A DNA stretch of 64,000 bases from Pseudomonas sp. PA15(2017) (lineage in GTDB: Bacteria; Pseudomonadota; Gammaproteobacteria; Pseudomonadales; Pseudomonadaceae). The stretch is from positions 1 to 64,000 of the forward strand of contig NZ_MSXV01000011.1 of NCBI RefSeq assembly GCF_001945395.1. The letters are read 5' to 3'. Below the pieces are notes generated by a model. It was not told where the DNA came from and did not search any database. It saw only the letters and a program-made list of their open reading frames with translations. Shown piece after piece: positions 42,688 to 51,835 of this stretch (position 1 is its first letter; each line of letters opens with the position of its first letter). Both the position numbers and the translations under genes were made by a program.

Positions 42688-43883
42688 TCGCTCGACTCGA
42701 CGCCCTCGGCGTGATCTGCGCCCTTGGCCAGGGCAAGCAGGCGGTGGCCGACGCCCTGTTCGCCGGCGACACCAGTGGCATGCGCCGCCAGACCGGCTGG
42801 ATTCCCGAGCGCAGCGTCACCGTCGGTGCGGTCGAGGCGAGCTTGCCGGAGATGCCCGCCGGCTTCGAGCACGCCGACAGCCGCAACAACCGCCTACTGC
42901 TCGCCGCCGCCCAGGAAATCGAGGGCGACATCCGCGCCGCCATCGCCCGATACGGCGCCAGCCGCGTCGCCGTGGTGCTCGGCACCAGTACCTCGGGCAT
43001 CGCCGAAGCCGGCGAGCATATCGCCGAGTACGTGCACGACGGCGAGCTACCGGCCGCCTACCGCTACAGCCGCCAGGAGATCGCCGCGCCAGCCAATTTC
43101 CTGGCTGACTGGCTGGGCCTCAGCGGCCCGGTCTATTGCCAGTCCACGGCCTGCACCTCCAGCGGCCGCGCCCTGCTCGCCGCCCAGCGCCTGCTGAGCA
43201 TGGGGGTGTGTGATGCAGTGCTGTGCGGCGGCGTGGACAGCCTGTGCAAACTGACCCTGAACGGCTTCGCCAGCCTGGAGGCGGTATCCGACGAGCGCTG
43301 CAATCCGTTCTCGGTCAACCGCCACGGCATCAATATCGGCGAGGCTGCCGCGTTGTTCCTGATGACCCGCGCCGAACAGGGGCCCGGCATCGGCCTGCTC
43401 GGCGGTGGCGCGACATCCGACGCGCACCATATTTCCGCGCCGCACCCCGAGGGCCTCGGCGCCCAGCAGGCGATGCGCCAGGCGCTGGCCGCCGCCGGGG
43501 TGGCCGCCGAACAGATCGGCTACCTCAACCTGCATGGCACCGCCACCACGCACAATGACGCCATGGAGAGCCTGGCCGTACAGGCGCTGTTCCCGGCGGG
43601 CGTAGCCTGTTCGTCGAGCAAACCGCTGACCGGCCATACCCTGGGCGCTGCCGGTGCCCTGGAAGCGGCCTTCTGCTGGCTGACGCTATCGGACCACAAC
43701 GCCGCCAATCGCCTGCCGCCGCACATCTGGGACGGCCAGGCCGAGCCGCAGCTGCCGCGACTCGATCTGGTCAGCGCGAACGCCAACCGGCAGTTGCCGA
43801 GCCACGGCCGGCGCTATCTGATGAGCAATTCGTTCGCCTTTGGCGGCAACAACATTTCCTTGATCCTGGGAGACCTTTCGTGA
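42684..43883 (+). CDS. apeO: APE beta-ketoacyl-ACP synthase (ApeO-like)
   Basis: 399 aa. Full thiolase-fold KS with Cys157 in STACTSS, His284 in LHGTAT and His318 in TGHTLG. By gene order this is ApeO, which forms the elongating heterodimer with the chain-length factor ApeC. Overlaps both neighbours (ATGA, then GTGA with the dehydratase). Confidence 0.85.
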   Translation: MIARLDALGVICALGQGKQAVADALFAGDTSGMRRQTGWIPERSVTVGAVEASLPEMPAGFEHADSRNNRLLLAAAQEIEGDIRAAIARYGASRVAVVLGTSTSGIAEAGEHIAEYVHDGELPAAYRYSRQEIAAPANFLADWLGLSGPVYCQSTACTSSGRALLAAQRLLSMGVCDAVLCGGVDSLCKLTLNGFASLEAVSDERCNPFSVNRHGINIGEAAALFLMTRAEQGPGIGLLGGGATSDAHHISAPHPEGLGAQQAMRQALAAAGVAAEQIGYLNLHGTATTHNDAMESLAVQALFPAGVACSSSKPLTGHTLGAAGALEAAFCWLTLSDHNAANRLPPHIWDGQAEPQLPRLDLVSANANRQLPSHGRRYLMSNSFAFGGNNISLILGDLS

Positions 43884-44347
43884 GTGTCTGGCCCGTCGCC
43901 GAGCTGGTGCCCCACGCTGGCGACATGATTCTGATCGACGAGGTGCTGGCATTCGGCGCCGACCATATCGACACCCGCCTGGTGGTACGCCCTGGCGGCC
44001 TGTTCAGCCAGGCCGACGGCAGCCTGCCGGCTGCGCTGGGCATCGAGCTGATGGCCCAGAGCGTGGCCGCGTTCGCCGGCTGCCATGCCCGTGAACAAGG
44101 CCTGCCGGTGGAGCTGGGCTTTCTGCTTGGGACGCGCAATTACACCTGCAACGTGGACCGTTTCCCGGCTGGCAGCACCCTGCTGATCCGCGCCAATCGA
44201 TCGCTGCAGGACGACAACGGCATGTGCGTGTTCGAGTGCCGCCTCGAAGGCCCGGGCATCCTGGTCGAAGCGCGGCTCAACGTGTTCCAGCCCCGCGACG
44301 TGTCCACCTACATCCAAGAACCCCCACTTCAGGAGCCGTCCCAATGA
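43880..44347 (+). CDS. apeP: APE 3-hydroxyacyl-ACP dehydratase (ApeP-like)
   Basis: 155 aa, GTG start at 43880 (GGGAGA upstream). Hotdog fold related to FabA/FabZ; PHAGDMILID gives the active-site His region, and LGIELMAQSVAAFAG the central helix. Works with the ligase-fused dehydratase domain to form the conjugated double bonds without an enoyl reductase. Confidence 0.8.
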   Translation: MSVWPVAELVPHAGDMILIDEVLAFGADHIDTRLVVRPGGLFSQADGSLPAALGIELMAQSVAAFAGCHAREQGLPVELGFLLGTRNYTCNVDRFPAGSTLLIRANRSLQDDNGMCVFECRLEGPGILVEARLNVFQPRDVSTYIQEPPLQEPSQ

Positions 44348-45072
44348 GCGAGACCATTCTGGTCACCGGATCGAGCCGCGGTATCGGCCGTGCCATCGCC
44401 CTGCGCCTGGCGCGCGCCGGTTTCGACCTGGTGCTGCATTGCCGCTCGCGCCGCGACGAGGCCGAAGCGGTGCAGCGCGAGATCGAGGCCATGGGCCAGA
44501 AGGCGCGCATCCTGCAGTTCGACCTGGCCGACCGGGCAACCTGCCGCAACGCCCTGGAAGCCGACGTGGAAAGCCATGGTGCTTACTACGGCGTGGTGTG
44601 CAACGCCGGGCTGACCCGCGACGGCGCCTTCCCGGCCCTCGGCGAGGAGGACTGGGATGTGGTGCTGCGCACAAATCTGGATGGTTTCTACAACGTGCTG
44701 CACCCGCTGACGATGCCGATGGTGCGTCGCCGCAAGCCAGGGCGTATCGTCTGCATCACCTCGGTTTCCGGGCTGATCGGCAACCGCGGCCAGGTCAACT
44801 ATAGCGCCTCGAAAGCCGGCATCATCGGCGCCGCCAAGGCCCTGGCAATCGAGCTGGGCAAACGCAAGATCACCGTCAACTGCGTGGCCCCCGGGCTGAT
44901 CGACACCGAGATTCTCGACGAGCACGTACCGCTCGAGGAGATTCTCAAGATGGTGCCGGCCGCGCGCATGGGCACCCCGGAGGAAGTGGCCGGCACGGTG
45001 AATTTCCTGATGTCCGAAGAGGCGGCGTACATCACCCGCCAGGTGATCGCCGTCAATGGCGGTCTGTGTTGA
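44344..45072 (+). CDS. apeQ: APE 3-oxoacyl-ACP reductase (ApeQ, FabG-like)
   Basis: 242 aa. Short-chain dehydrogenase: TGSSRGIGRAI cofactor loop, CNAG, catalytic Ser-Tyr-Lys in ITSVSG...YSASKAG. Reduces each ketoacyl intermediate using NADPH. ATG overlaps the ApeP stop; the next ketosynthase begins 16 bases after its stop. Confidence 0.85.
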   Translation: MSETILVTGSSRGIGRAIALRLARAGFDLVLHCRSRRDEAEAVQREIEAMGQKARILQFDLADRATCRNALEADVESHGAYYGVVCNAGLTRDGAFPALGEEDWDVVLRTNLDGFYNVLHPLTMPMVRRRKPGRIVCITSVSGLIGNRGQVNYSASKAGIIGAAKALAIELGKRKITVNCVAPGLIDTEILDEHVPLEEILKMVPAARMGTPEEVAGTVNFLMSEEAAYITRQVIAVNGGLC

Positions 45073-45088
45073 AAGAGAGCGAAGTGGC

Positions 45089-46315
45089 ATGAAACGCGTA
45101 GTCGTTACCGGCATGGCCGGCATTACCTCCCTGGGCGACAGCTGGGACAGCATCGCGGCGAATTTCCGCGCCAACCGCAGCGGCATCCGCGTGATGCACG
45201 AGTGGGATCGCTTCAGCGAGCTGAACACCCGCCTGGGCGGCCCGGTGGACGACTTCGTCGTGCCCACCCACTGGACCCGCAAGCAGCTGCGCAGCATGGG
45301 CCGCGTATCGCGCCTGTCGGTGTACGCTGCCGAACGCGCCCTGGCCCACGCCGGCCTGCTCGAAGACGAGAGCATCAAGGATGGGCGCATGGGCGTGGCC
45401 TGCGGCTCGTCCACCGGCAGCACCGACGAGATCAAGGCGTTCGGCAACATGCTGCTCAACTCGGTGGCCGACGGCCTCAACGCCAACTCCTACATCCGCA
45501 TGATGCCGCACACCACGGCGGCCAACATCAGCATCTTCTTCGGCCTCACCGGCCGGCTGATCCCCACCTCCAGCGCCTGCACCAGCGGTAGCCAGGGCAT
45601 CGGCTACGCATACGAGGCGATCAAGTTCGGCCGCCTGCCGCTGATGCTCGCCGGCGGCGCCGAGGAGCTGTGCCCGACCGAAGCGATGGTCTTCGACGCG
45701 CTGTACGCCACCAGCCTCAAGAACGACGCGCCACACACCAGCCCGCGCCCCTATGACAGCGGCCGCGACGGCCTGGTGATCGGTGAAGGCGCCGGCATGC
45801 TGGTGCTCGAGGAGCTCGAACACGCCCTGGCGCGCGGCGCCACCATCCACGCCGAGATCGTCGGCTTCGGCTGCAATGCCGATGGTCAGCACGCCACCAA
45901 GCCGGTGCAGAGCACTATGCGCCGCGCCATGCAGCTGGCCCTGGAAGATGCCGCATTGACGCCCGAGGCCATCGGCTACGTCAACGGCCACGGCACTGCG
46001 ACCGAACAGGGTGACGTCGCCGAAACCCAGGCCACCAGCAGCCTGTTCGGCCCGCGCATGCCGATCAGCTCGCAAAAGAGCTACTTCGGTCACACCCTGG
46101 GTGCCTGCGGCGCGCTGGAGTCGTGGTTCAGCATCGAGATGCTCAACCGCGACAGTTACGTGCACACCCTCAACCTGGATCACATCGACCCGGCCTGCGG
46201 CGAGCTGGACTACCTGCGCGGCGAGTTCCGCGAGATGAGCCACGAATACGTGATGAACAACAATTTTGCCTTCGGCGGGGTCAACACGTCGCTGATCTTT
46301 CGCCGCTGGCGCTGA
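45089..46315 (+). CDS. apeR: APE second beta-ketoacyl-ACP synthase (ApeR-like)
   Basis: 408 aa from ATG 45089; an upstream in-frame ATG at 45056 lies inside apeQ. KS triad Cys164 (SSACTSG), His301 (NGHGTAT), His335 (FGHTLG). Second elongating synthase, by order ApeR, thought to act early or on the starter. Last biosynthetic enzyme of the APE core. Confidence 0.85.
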   Translation: MKRVVVTGMAGITSLGDSWDSIAANFRANRSGIRVMHEWDRFSELNTRLGGPVDDFVVPTHWTRKQLRSMGRVSRLSVYAAERALAHAGLLEDESIKDGRMGVACGSSTGSTDEIKAFGNMLLNSVADGLNANSYIRMMPHTTAANISIFFGLTGRLIPTSSACTSGSQGIGYAYEAIKFGRLPLMLAGGAEELCPTEAMVFDALYATSLKNDAPHTSPRPYDSGRDGLVIGEGAGMLVLEELEHALARGATIHAEIVGFGCNADGQHATKPVQSTMRRAMQLALEDAALTPEAIGYVNGHGTATEQGDVAETQATSSLFGPRMPISSQKSYFGHTLGACGALESWFSIEMLNRDSYVHTLNLDHIDPACGELDYLRGEFREMSHEYVMNNNFAFGGVNTSLIFRRWR

Positions 46316-46336
46316 CCCCCAAGACAAGGACCAAGG

Positions 46337-46741
46337 ATGATGTCTCGCTTCAACCGCTTCGCCCTGCTTGCCGCACTGCTGCTGGGCATTACCGCCTGTA
46401 CCTCGAAACCGGTGCTGAACATCACCAGCAGCGCCCCGCCCGCCGTGGTGAAAGACGAGGACGACATGCGCCGGGCGATCCTCACCGCCCTGCAACGTCG
46501 GCAGTGGACGGTGGAGCGCGCCGACCGCGGGCAGATCATGGCGCTGATCACCCGCCGCAGCCACCAGGCCGAAATCACCATTCCCTACAGCGCGTCGGGC
46601 TACTCGATCCGCTACCGCGACAGCCACAACCTCGACTACCGCAAAGGCAAGATCCACCGCAACTACAACAAGTGGGTCCGCAATCTCGACCGCAGTATCC
46701 AGCAGGAACTGCAAAGCCCCTCCCTTCCCATGCCCCAGTAA
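46337..46741 (+). CDS. Small lipoprotein of unknown function
   Basis: 134 aa. Signal with lipobox ITAC (Cys around 21). A mixed alpha/beta core follows (AILTALQRRQWTVERADRGQIMALITRR, ending SHNLDYRKGKIHRNYNKWV). It is 21 bases after apeR with AAGGACCAAGG upstream of the ATG, so it belongs to the operon. I do not recognise the function. Confidence 0.65.
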   Translation: MMSRFNRFALLAALLLGITACTSKPVLNITSSAPPAVVKDEDDMRRAILTALQRRQWTVERADRGQIMALITRRSHQAEITIPYSASGYSIRYRDSHNLDYRKGKIHRNYNKWVRNLDRSIQQELQSPSLPMPQ

Positions 46742-46759
46742 CACCTCAGGAGATACCCG

Positions 46760-47200
46760 ATGAACGCGAAACGCTTGACCGCTGCTGCACTGCTCACCGC
46801 CGCCCTGCTGCCTGCCGTCAGCCAGGCCCGTGACACCGCCCACTTCCTGGACTTCCAGTCGGTGGTCAACGAAGCCACCCAGGCCGGACGCCTCGATGGT
46901 TCGGTGAAGTTCTACCTGAACAAGACCCCGGCCGGCGCCAAGATCATCAACGCCAACGTCACCACCAGCCAGAAGACCAACGCCTTCAACAAGACCGATG
47001 AAGCCGCCTGCAGCTGGGCGCTGCAATCGGCGCTGATCAAACTGCAGAACTCGGCCAAGGCCGCCGGCGCCAACGCCGTGGTCGACCTGGCCAGCAACTA
47101 CAAGAACAAGGAATACCGCGACAGCAGCAAGTACGAATGCCACGCCGGCGCCATCATGGCGGGCGTTGCGCTGAAGGGTAAGTACGCGAGCGTCAAGTAA
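46760..47200 (+). CDS. Secreted small protein (family misnamed excinuclease ATPase subunit)
   Basis: 146 aa with a signal peptide ending SQA. The mature part holds two Cys (AACSWALQ and KYECHAGA) that could pair, and an alternating YbjQ-like pattern (GANAVVDLASNYKNKE). Homologues are often labelled excinuclease ATPase subunit, but there is no Walker motif or zinc finger. Periplasmic, unknown role. Last gene of the APE operon, with AGGAG upstream. Confidence 0.65.
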   Translation: MNAKRLTAAALLTAALLPAVSQARDTAHFLDFQSVVNEATQAGRLDGSVKFYLNKTPAGAKIINANVTTSQKTNAFNKTDEAACSWALQSALIKLQNSAKAAGANAVVDLASNYKNKEYRDSSKYECHAGAIMAGVALKGKYASVK

Positions 47201-47209
47201 GCCCGTGAT

Positions 47210-47235
47210 GCGCCGCAAGCACAGCCTTGCGGCGC
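47210..47235 (+). terminator. Hairpin at end of APE operon
   Basis: GCGCCGCAAG (47210-47219) and CTTGCGGCGC (47226-47235), a perfect 10-bp stem with a 6-base loop, 10 bases after the last stop. No T-run follows, so termination is likely weak or assisted. Confidence 0.5.
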
Positions 47236-47391
47236 GTCGGCTCAGAACCTGTTCAAGATCCTCGCATGAAAGCGGCAACTACAAGGCAGAAGCGGCCATC
47301 GATGCAGTACCCGTGGGAGCGGGGAACGGCCGCTTGCGCCCCACTTAGCTGCCGAATCGGTGAATCTGTAGCAAAAGACTCAAAAGGGTCT

Positions 47392-47946
47392 TCAGAAGAG
47401 ATAGGGCACAAACATCCGGCTGCGCGCCATGTAGGCGCGGTAGGCGTCGCCGAAATAGGCCAACGACTCACGCTCCTCGACGCGCGCGGCGAGCCACAGC
47501 AGCACGCTGGACGCCACCGCCAGCAGCATCACAAGAGTGGTCGGCTGCTTCCAGGCGATACCCCAGGCGAGCAGCAGCAGCGAGCAGTACATCGGGTGGC
47601 GGATGTAGGCGAAAATGCCGCTGGTGACCAGTTGCGAGGTACGCTCGAAGGCGAACAGCTCGTCGTCCTGACGGCGCTCGTCGGCACGCCCGAAACGGCG
47701 CATCTGGTAGATGCCGGCGAACAGCACCGCCAGCGACGAAGTCAGCAACACCCAGGAAATTTGTTGATGCACGGCGGCGCGGTCCTCGAACCAGAACGGC
47801 GCGTTGAGTACCAGCATCACCAGCATCACCTCCCAGGCGAAGTAGCGATAGAAACCGTGGCTGCGCGGGTTGCCCAGCGAACGCCAGGAGACGAGCGTCA
47901 GGGCGATGCTCAGCCCCACGAAAACCAGTAATTGCCAACCGCCCAC
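47392..47946 (-). CDS. Isoprenylcysteine carboxyl methyltransferase-family membrane protein
   Basis: 184 aa from GTG 47946, chosen because GGGGAG lies 7 bases upstream; a TTG at 47961 is less well placed. About four or five membrane helices and the ICMT/PEMT signature YIRHPMY with a downstream acidic pair (RVEERES). Family members methylate lipids or small molecules with SAM. It is the only minus-strand gene between the APE operon and the second acyl cassette; a link to pigment methylation is possible but unproven. Confidence 0.7.
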   Translation of the reverse strand: MGGWQLLVFVGLSIALTLVSWRSLGNPRSHGFYRYFAWEVMLVMLVLNAPFWFEDRAAVHQQISWVLLTSSLAVLFAGIYQMRRFGRADERRQDDELFAFERTSQLVTSGIFAYIRHPMYCSLLLLAWGIAWKQPTTLVMLLAVASSVLLWLAARVEERESLAYFGDAYRAYMARSRMFVPYLF

Positions 47947-48015
47947 TCGCTTGCTCCCCAATACCCTCTGTTACACTGCTGCGCTCGCTTAGCAGCCCGC
48001 CGCCAGACGCCCGCC

Positions 48016-48423
48016 ATGGATCGCACCCAACTGCACTCACTGCTGCCGCACCAGGGCCAGGCACTCTGGCTGGACGCCCTGCTCGACCACGACGCCATCG
48101 GCATTCGCGGCCTGAGCGACTGGCGGCATCTGCACAACCTGGGCGAGAACGCCTCGCCGAGCCTGCTGTTCGAGGCCGCTGCCCAGCTGTGCGCTGCGCA
48201 TGGTGCCTTATACGGCAATGACAGCGCCATCGAAATGGCCCTGGTCGGCAAACTCTCCCAGTTGCAGTTGCACTATCACCCCACCCGGCGTGAAGGCGCC
48301 CTGCTGGTCAGCGCGACTCAGGAAGCCCTGAGCCCAGCCGGCGCCCTCTACGGTTTCAGCGTACAGGAAGGCGAGCGCCTGCTGCTGGACGGCAAGCTGC
48401 TGCTGGTGCTCGTCCGTGCTTGA
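48016..48423 (+). CDS. Hotdog dehydratase-like protein (ApeP paralogue)
   Basis: 135 aa from ATG 48016. Resembles ApeP (LLPHQGQALWLDALL; SPSLLFEAAAQLCAAHGAL), with the PHQG segment replacing PHAG. It may be a second dehydratase or a structural partner. First gene of a plus-strand cassette ending at 52383; the ABC ATPase starts 8 bases before its stop. Confidence 0.7.
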   Translation: MDRTQLHSLLPHQGQALWLDALLDHDAIGIRGLSDWRHLHNLGENASPSLLFEAAAQLCAAHGALYGNDSAIEMALVGKLSQLQLHYHPTRREGALLVSATQEALSPAGALYGFSVQEGERLLLDGKLLLVLVRA

Positions 48424-49300
48424 ACTCAGCCGCCTCGCCTATCGCTACCCTGGCGCCGCGCAACCGGCGCTGCACGCCATCGACCTGCACCTGCAGGCCG
48501 GCCAGTGCCTCGGGCTGCTGGGCAGTAACGGCGCCGGCAAGACCACCTTGCTGTCGCTGCTCAGCGGCGTGCTGCAGCCGCTGGATGGGCAGATTGCCTG
48601 GCACGGCGAGCGCAGTCTGGGCCTGGTGCCCCAGCAGTTGGCCTTCTACGCCGGGCTGAAGGTGCGAGAGAACCTCGCGCTGTTCGCCGATCTTTACCGG
48701 TTACGCGGTAGCGAGCGGCGCCAGCGCCTGGAGCGCTGCATCGCCAGCACGGCCCTGGCAGACAAGCTCGAGCGCCGCGCCGAACGCCTGTCCGGTGGCG
48801 AGCAGCGGCGCCTGAACTTCGCCATCGGTCTGTTGCAACCGGCCGATCTGTACCTGTTTGACGAGGCCACGGTGGGCGTCGATGCCGCCAGCCGGCAGCT
48901 GCTGCTCGACGCCGTACAGCAGCTGACCGCCGACGGCAAGGCGGTGATCTACACCAGCCATTACCTGGACGAAGTGGAAAAGGTCGCCGACCGCATCCTG
49001 CTGCTGCACCAAGGTCGCGTGCAGTTGGATGTCGATACGCACCAGTTGCTCGGTGACCAGCCAGGGCTGTTTCTGGAATGGCCGGAGCGCGTGCCCGAGG
49101 CGTTGCCGGCGCTGCTGGCCGAACTCCACCTGAGCGCCGAGTTCACGCCCAACGGCCTGCGTATCGCCGCGCTGAACGTCGAGCAATTGCTGGCGATCAC
49201 CCGCTTCATCGCCGCACAACCGCAAACGCCCAGCCTGCTGCGCTTCGGTCGGCCGTCCCTGGAGCAGCTGTACCTGCGCCTCAACGGAGGTCGCCTGTGA
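48416..49300 (+). CDS. ABC transporter ATP-binding protein (exporter type)
   Basis: 294 aa, GTG start. Walker A GSNGAGKTT, signature LSGGEQRRL, Walker B LYLFDEATVG, H-loop TSHYLDE. CcmA/DrrA-like ATPase of ABC-2 exporters. The permease follows with a GTGA overlap. Probably exports or flips the lipid made by the surrounding enzymes. Confidence 0.85.
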   Translation: MLELSRLAYRYPGAAQPALHAIDLHLQAGQCLGLLGSNGAGKTTLLSLLSGVLQPLDGQIAWHGERSLGLVPQQLAFYAGLKVRENLALFADLYRLRGSERRQRLERCIASTALADKLERRAERLSGGEQRRLNFAIGLLQPADLYLFDEATVGVDAASRQLLLDAVQQLTADGKAVIYTSHYLDEVEKVADRILLLHQGRVQLDVDTHQLLGDQPGLFLEWPERVPEALPALLAELHLSAEFTPNGLRIAALNVEQLLAITRFIAAQPQTPSLLRFGRPSLEQLYLRLNGGRL

Positions 49301-50484
49301 GACTGCGCGCCCTGGTTCGCAAGGAAATCCTTCTGCTGGTGCGCGACCCCCACGCGCTGGCCGTGCTGTTCATCATGCCGACGCTGTTTCTGGTGATCAT
49401 GGCCGGCGCCATGTCCAGCTACCTGCAGGACCGCCTGCCGCCCCTGCAGTTGGTGCTGCAAACCCCGCAGCCCAGCGAGTCGAGCCGTTTCTTCCACGAC
49501 GCCCTGCAGGCACGGTTACCCGACAGCCAACTGCTGGACCATGGGCCGGCACAAATGGCGCGCATCAGCCTGCCAGCGGATTTCGACGAGAGGCTGCTGG
49601 ACACCCCTCACCAGGGCCCGGCGCTAAGCTTTCCTGCGCAGTTCGATCGCCTTTCGCGCCAGCGCCTGCACGCTGCGGTGACCATCGCCCTGGCGCAGAC
49701 CCGGCTGCTTGCCTACCTGCAGGACAGCGGCGCGCTGGAACAAGGCCTCAGCCGCGACGAGCAGCTCGAACTGGTCCAGCAGCGCACCGAGAGCCGCATC
49801 GACGAGCAGGAGCGCCTGGCCAGTGGCGACCTCAGCGCCCAGGCCAATGCCACGCAGATGAGCGTGCCGGCCTGGCTGATCTTCGGCATGTTCTTCGTGG
49901 TGCTGCCGATGGCCGGCAGCTTCCAGCGCGAACAGCAAAGCGGCGCGCTGCTGCGCTTCCGCTGCCTGGGCCTGGGGCTCGACACCCTGGCGGCGAGCAA
50001 GGTACTGCCCTACCTGGCCATCAACCTGGTGCAGTTCGCGGTGCTGCTGGCGATCGGCGTGCACGGGCTGCCACTGGCCGGCCTGCCCGCGCTGGAACTC
50101 AACGGCAGCCTGCTCGCCTACGCCGTGCTGGCCGTCAGCATCGCCCTGGCCACCAGCAGCCTGGGCCTGTTGCTGGCCGCCCTGGCGCACAGTAGTGAAC
50201 AAGCCCTATTGCTTGGCGGCGGGATCAATATCATCCTCGCAGCCATCGGCGGCATCATGGTGCCCAAGAGCGTGATGCCCGAGGCCATGCGCCAGTTGGC
50301 AGAGGTGTCGCCGATGAGCTGGGCACTGGACGCCTTCCTTACCCTGCTGGTGGGCCACGGCTCACTGAACGACGTAGCCCCCTGGTGCGCTCGCCTGCTG
50401 CTGTTTGCAGCGGTGGCCGGTGTCAGCGGCTTGTTCCTGTTCCACAAACGAGTACAGCAAACGCAATGGACCACACACTACTAG
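49297..50484 (+). CDS. ABC-2 type transporter permease
   Basis: 395 aa, GTG 49297 with GGAGG upstream. One N-terminal helix, a large extracytoplasmic loop (~45-220), then five helices (FGMFFVVLPMAG onward). YhhJ/DrrB-like exporter subunit. Its stop overlaps the next ACP start by 19 bases. Confidence 0.85.
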   Translation: MRLRALVRKEILLLVRDPHALAVLFIMPTLFLVIMAGAMSSYLQDRLPPLQLVLQTPQPSESSRFFHDALQARLPDSQLLDHGPAQMARISLPADFDERLLDTPHQGPALSFPAQFDRLSRQRLHAAVTIALAQTRLLAYLQDSGALEQGLSRDEQLELVQQRTESRIDEQERLASGDLSAQANATQMSVPAWLIFGMFFVVLPMAGSFQREQQSGALLRFRCLGLGLDTLAASKVLPYLAINLVQFAVLLAIGVHGLPLAGLPALELNGSLLAYAVLAVSIALATSSLGLLLAALAHSSEQALLLGGGINIILAAIGGIMVPKSVMPEAMRQLAEVSPMSWALDAFLTLLVGHGSLNDVAPWCARLLLFAAVAGVSGLFLFHKRVQQTQWTTHY

Positions 50485-50732
50485 AAAAAAAGCTCAAGCA
50501 ATTGCTGATTCGCGAGTGCGACAAGGAAGACGATATCGACTGGCAAAGCATCGACAACGACGAACCGCTCTTCGGCCAGCAGAGCCGTATCCAGATGGAC
50601 AGCCTGGACGCCCTGCAGGTCTCCCTGGCGCTGCAGCAGCACTACGGTGTGCGCATCGAAGGGGCCAAGGACGGTCGGCGCATTCTCAACAGCATCGCCA
50701 GTATCGCGGCCTTCATCAGGCAGCAGCAGTGA
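50466..50732 (+). CDS. Acyl carrier protein 3 (second cassette)
   Basis: 88 aa. Phosphopantetheine Ser46 in QMDSLDALQVSL. Distinct from both APE ACPs (rich in charged residues, QQSRI before the motif). Supplies the ketosynthase encoded next (GTGA overlap). It is the likely acyl donor for the DarB- and BtrH-like enzymes of the facing operon. Confidence 0.85.
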   Translation: MDHTLLEKKLKQLLIRECDKEDDIDWQSIDNDEPLFGQQSRIQMDSLDALQVSLALQQHYGVRIEGAKDGRRILNSIASIAAFIRQQQ

Positions 50733-51835
50733 CGCCCGTTTACCTGCAGCGAGGCGCCCTGCACAGCGCCCTCGGCGCCGACCTGTGCGCCGCCAATACA
50801 GCCCTGCGCAGCGGCGCGAAGCCGCAAGCGAGCACCGTGCTGCTGCATGAATTGCAGGAACCGCGCCCGTACCTTGCCGTGGCCGGCGATGAAAGCCCCG
50901 ACGAGCATTTCGACCGGCTGATCCGCGAAACCCTGGGCGACACCCCCGGCGCACTGGACGACTGCCTGCTGATAGTCGCCAGCACCAGCCTGGACATCGA
51001 CGAGCTGGAGGCGCTCGCCACGCAGCACGGCGGCTTCCAGCCAAGTCACTCGACCTCCCTCGACCTGCTCGCCGAACGGCTGCGCGTGCGCTTCGCCTTC
51101 GCCGATGCCTTCACCCTCAACACCGCTTGCACCAGCGCCGCCAATGGCCTGCTGTACGGGGCTCGCTTGCTCGGCACCGGGCTGTACAAGCGGGCCCTGG
51201 TGCTGGCCTTCGAAACGCCCAGTGCCATTGCTCAACAAGGCTTCGGCGCCCTGGGCCTGGTATCGCCGAGTGGCGAGTACCGGCCCTTTCACCCGCAGCG
51301 CGATGGCCTGGTGTTGGGCGAAGCCTATGCCGCCACACTGCTGGCACTCGAGCCAGGCCCGGCGCCACTGGCCCGCCTGCTGGGCGGTTTCAGTGCCTGC
51401 GACACCAGCAGCCTGACCAACACCCGCGAAGACGGCAGCCACATCGAGTGGGTAATGCGCGAAGCCCTGCGCAGTGCCGGCATCGACGCCGCGCAGGTCG
51501 ACCTGGTCAAACCCCATGGCACGGCCACTGGCGCCAACGATCGCGCCGAAAGCAACGGCGTGCGCCTGCTGTTCGGCGAAGCACTGCCGCCCCTCTGCGT
51601 GCTCAAGCCCTGGCTCGGCCATACCCTGGGCGCCTGCGGCCTGAGCGAAACCCTGCTGTTGGTGGAAAACCTCGCCCACCTGCCCGCCTGCGACTACGCC
51701 GTGGACGCCCTATTGCCCCTGCCCGACCAGCCCCTGGCGGTCGCCGAGTGCAGCCTGCTGCTGGCCAACTTCTTCGGCTTTGGCGGCAACAACGCCAGCC
51801 TGGTGCTGCAACGCTGCGCAGGAGACGCGCCATGA
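50729..51835 (+). CDS. Beta-ketoacyl synthase (second cassette)
   Basis: 368 aa, GTG 50729. Complete KS triad: Cys134 (NTACTSA), His263 (KPHGTATG), His298 (LGHTLG). Shorter than ApeO or ApeR because the region after the start is compressed. Third catalytic KS of the locus; probably makes the second acyl chain on ACP3. Overlaps the following KS-like gene (ATGA). Confidence 0.8.
   Translation: MTPVYLQRGALHSALGADLCAANTALRSGAKPQASTVLLHELQEPRPYLAVAGDESPDEHFDRLIRETLGDTPGALDDCLLIVASTSLDIDELEALATQHGGFQPSHSTSLDLLAERLRVRFAFADAFTLNTACTSAANGLLYGARLLGTGLYKRALVLAFETPSAIAQQGFGALGLVSPSGEYRPFHPQRDGLVLGEAYAATLLALEPGPAPLARLLGGFSACDTSSLTNTREDGSHIEWVMREALRSAGIDAAQVDLVKPHGTATGANDRAESNGVRLLFGEALPPLCVLKPWLGHTLGACGLSETLLLVENLAHLPACDYAVDALLPLPDQPLAVAECSLLLANFFGFGGNNASLVLQRCAGDAP

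Noticed and set aside
46760..47200. Excinuclease ATPase subunit
   Set aside because: Too short, has a signal peptide and no Walker or zinc motifs; the label is a carried-over misnomer.
45053..47278. Minus-strand 741-codon frame opposite apeR and small genes
   Set aside because: Covers three plus-strand genes with good SDs and motifs; composition is that of a shadow.
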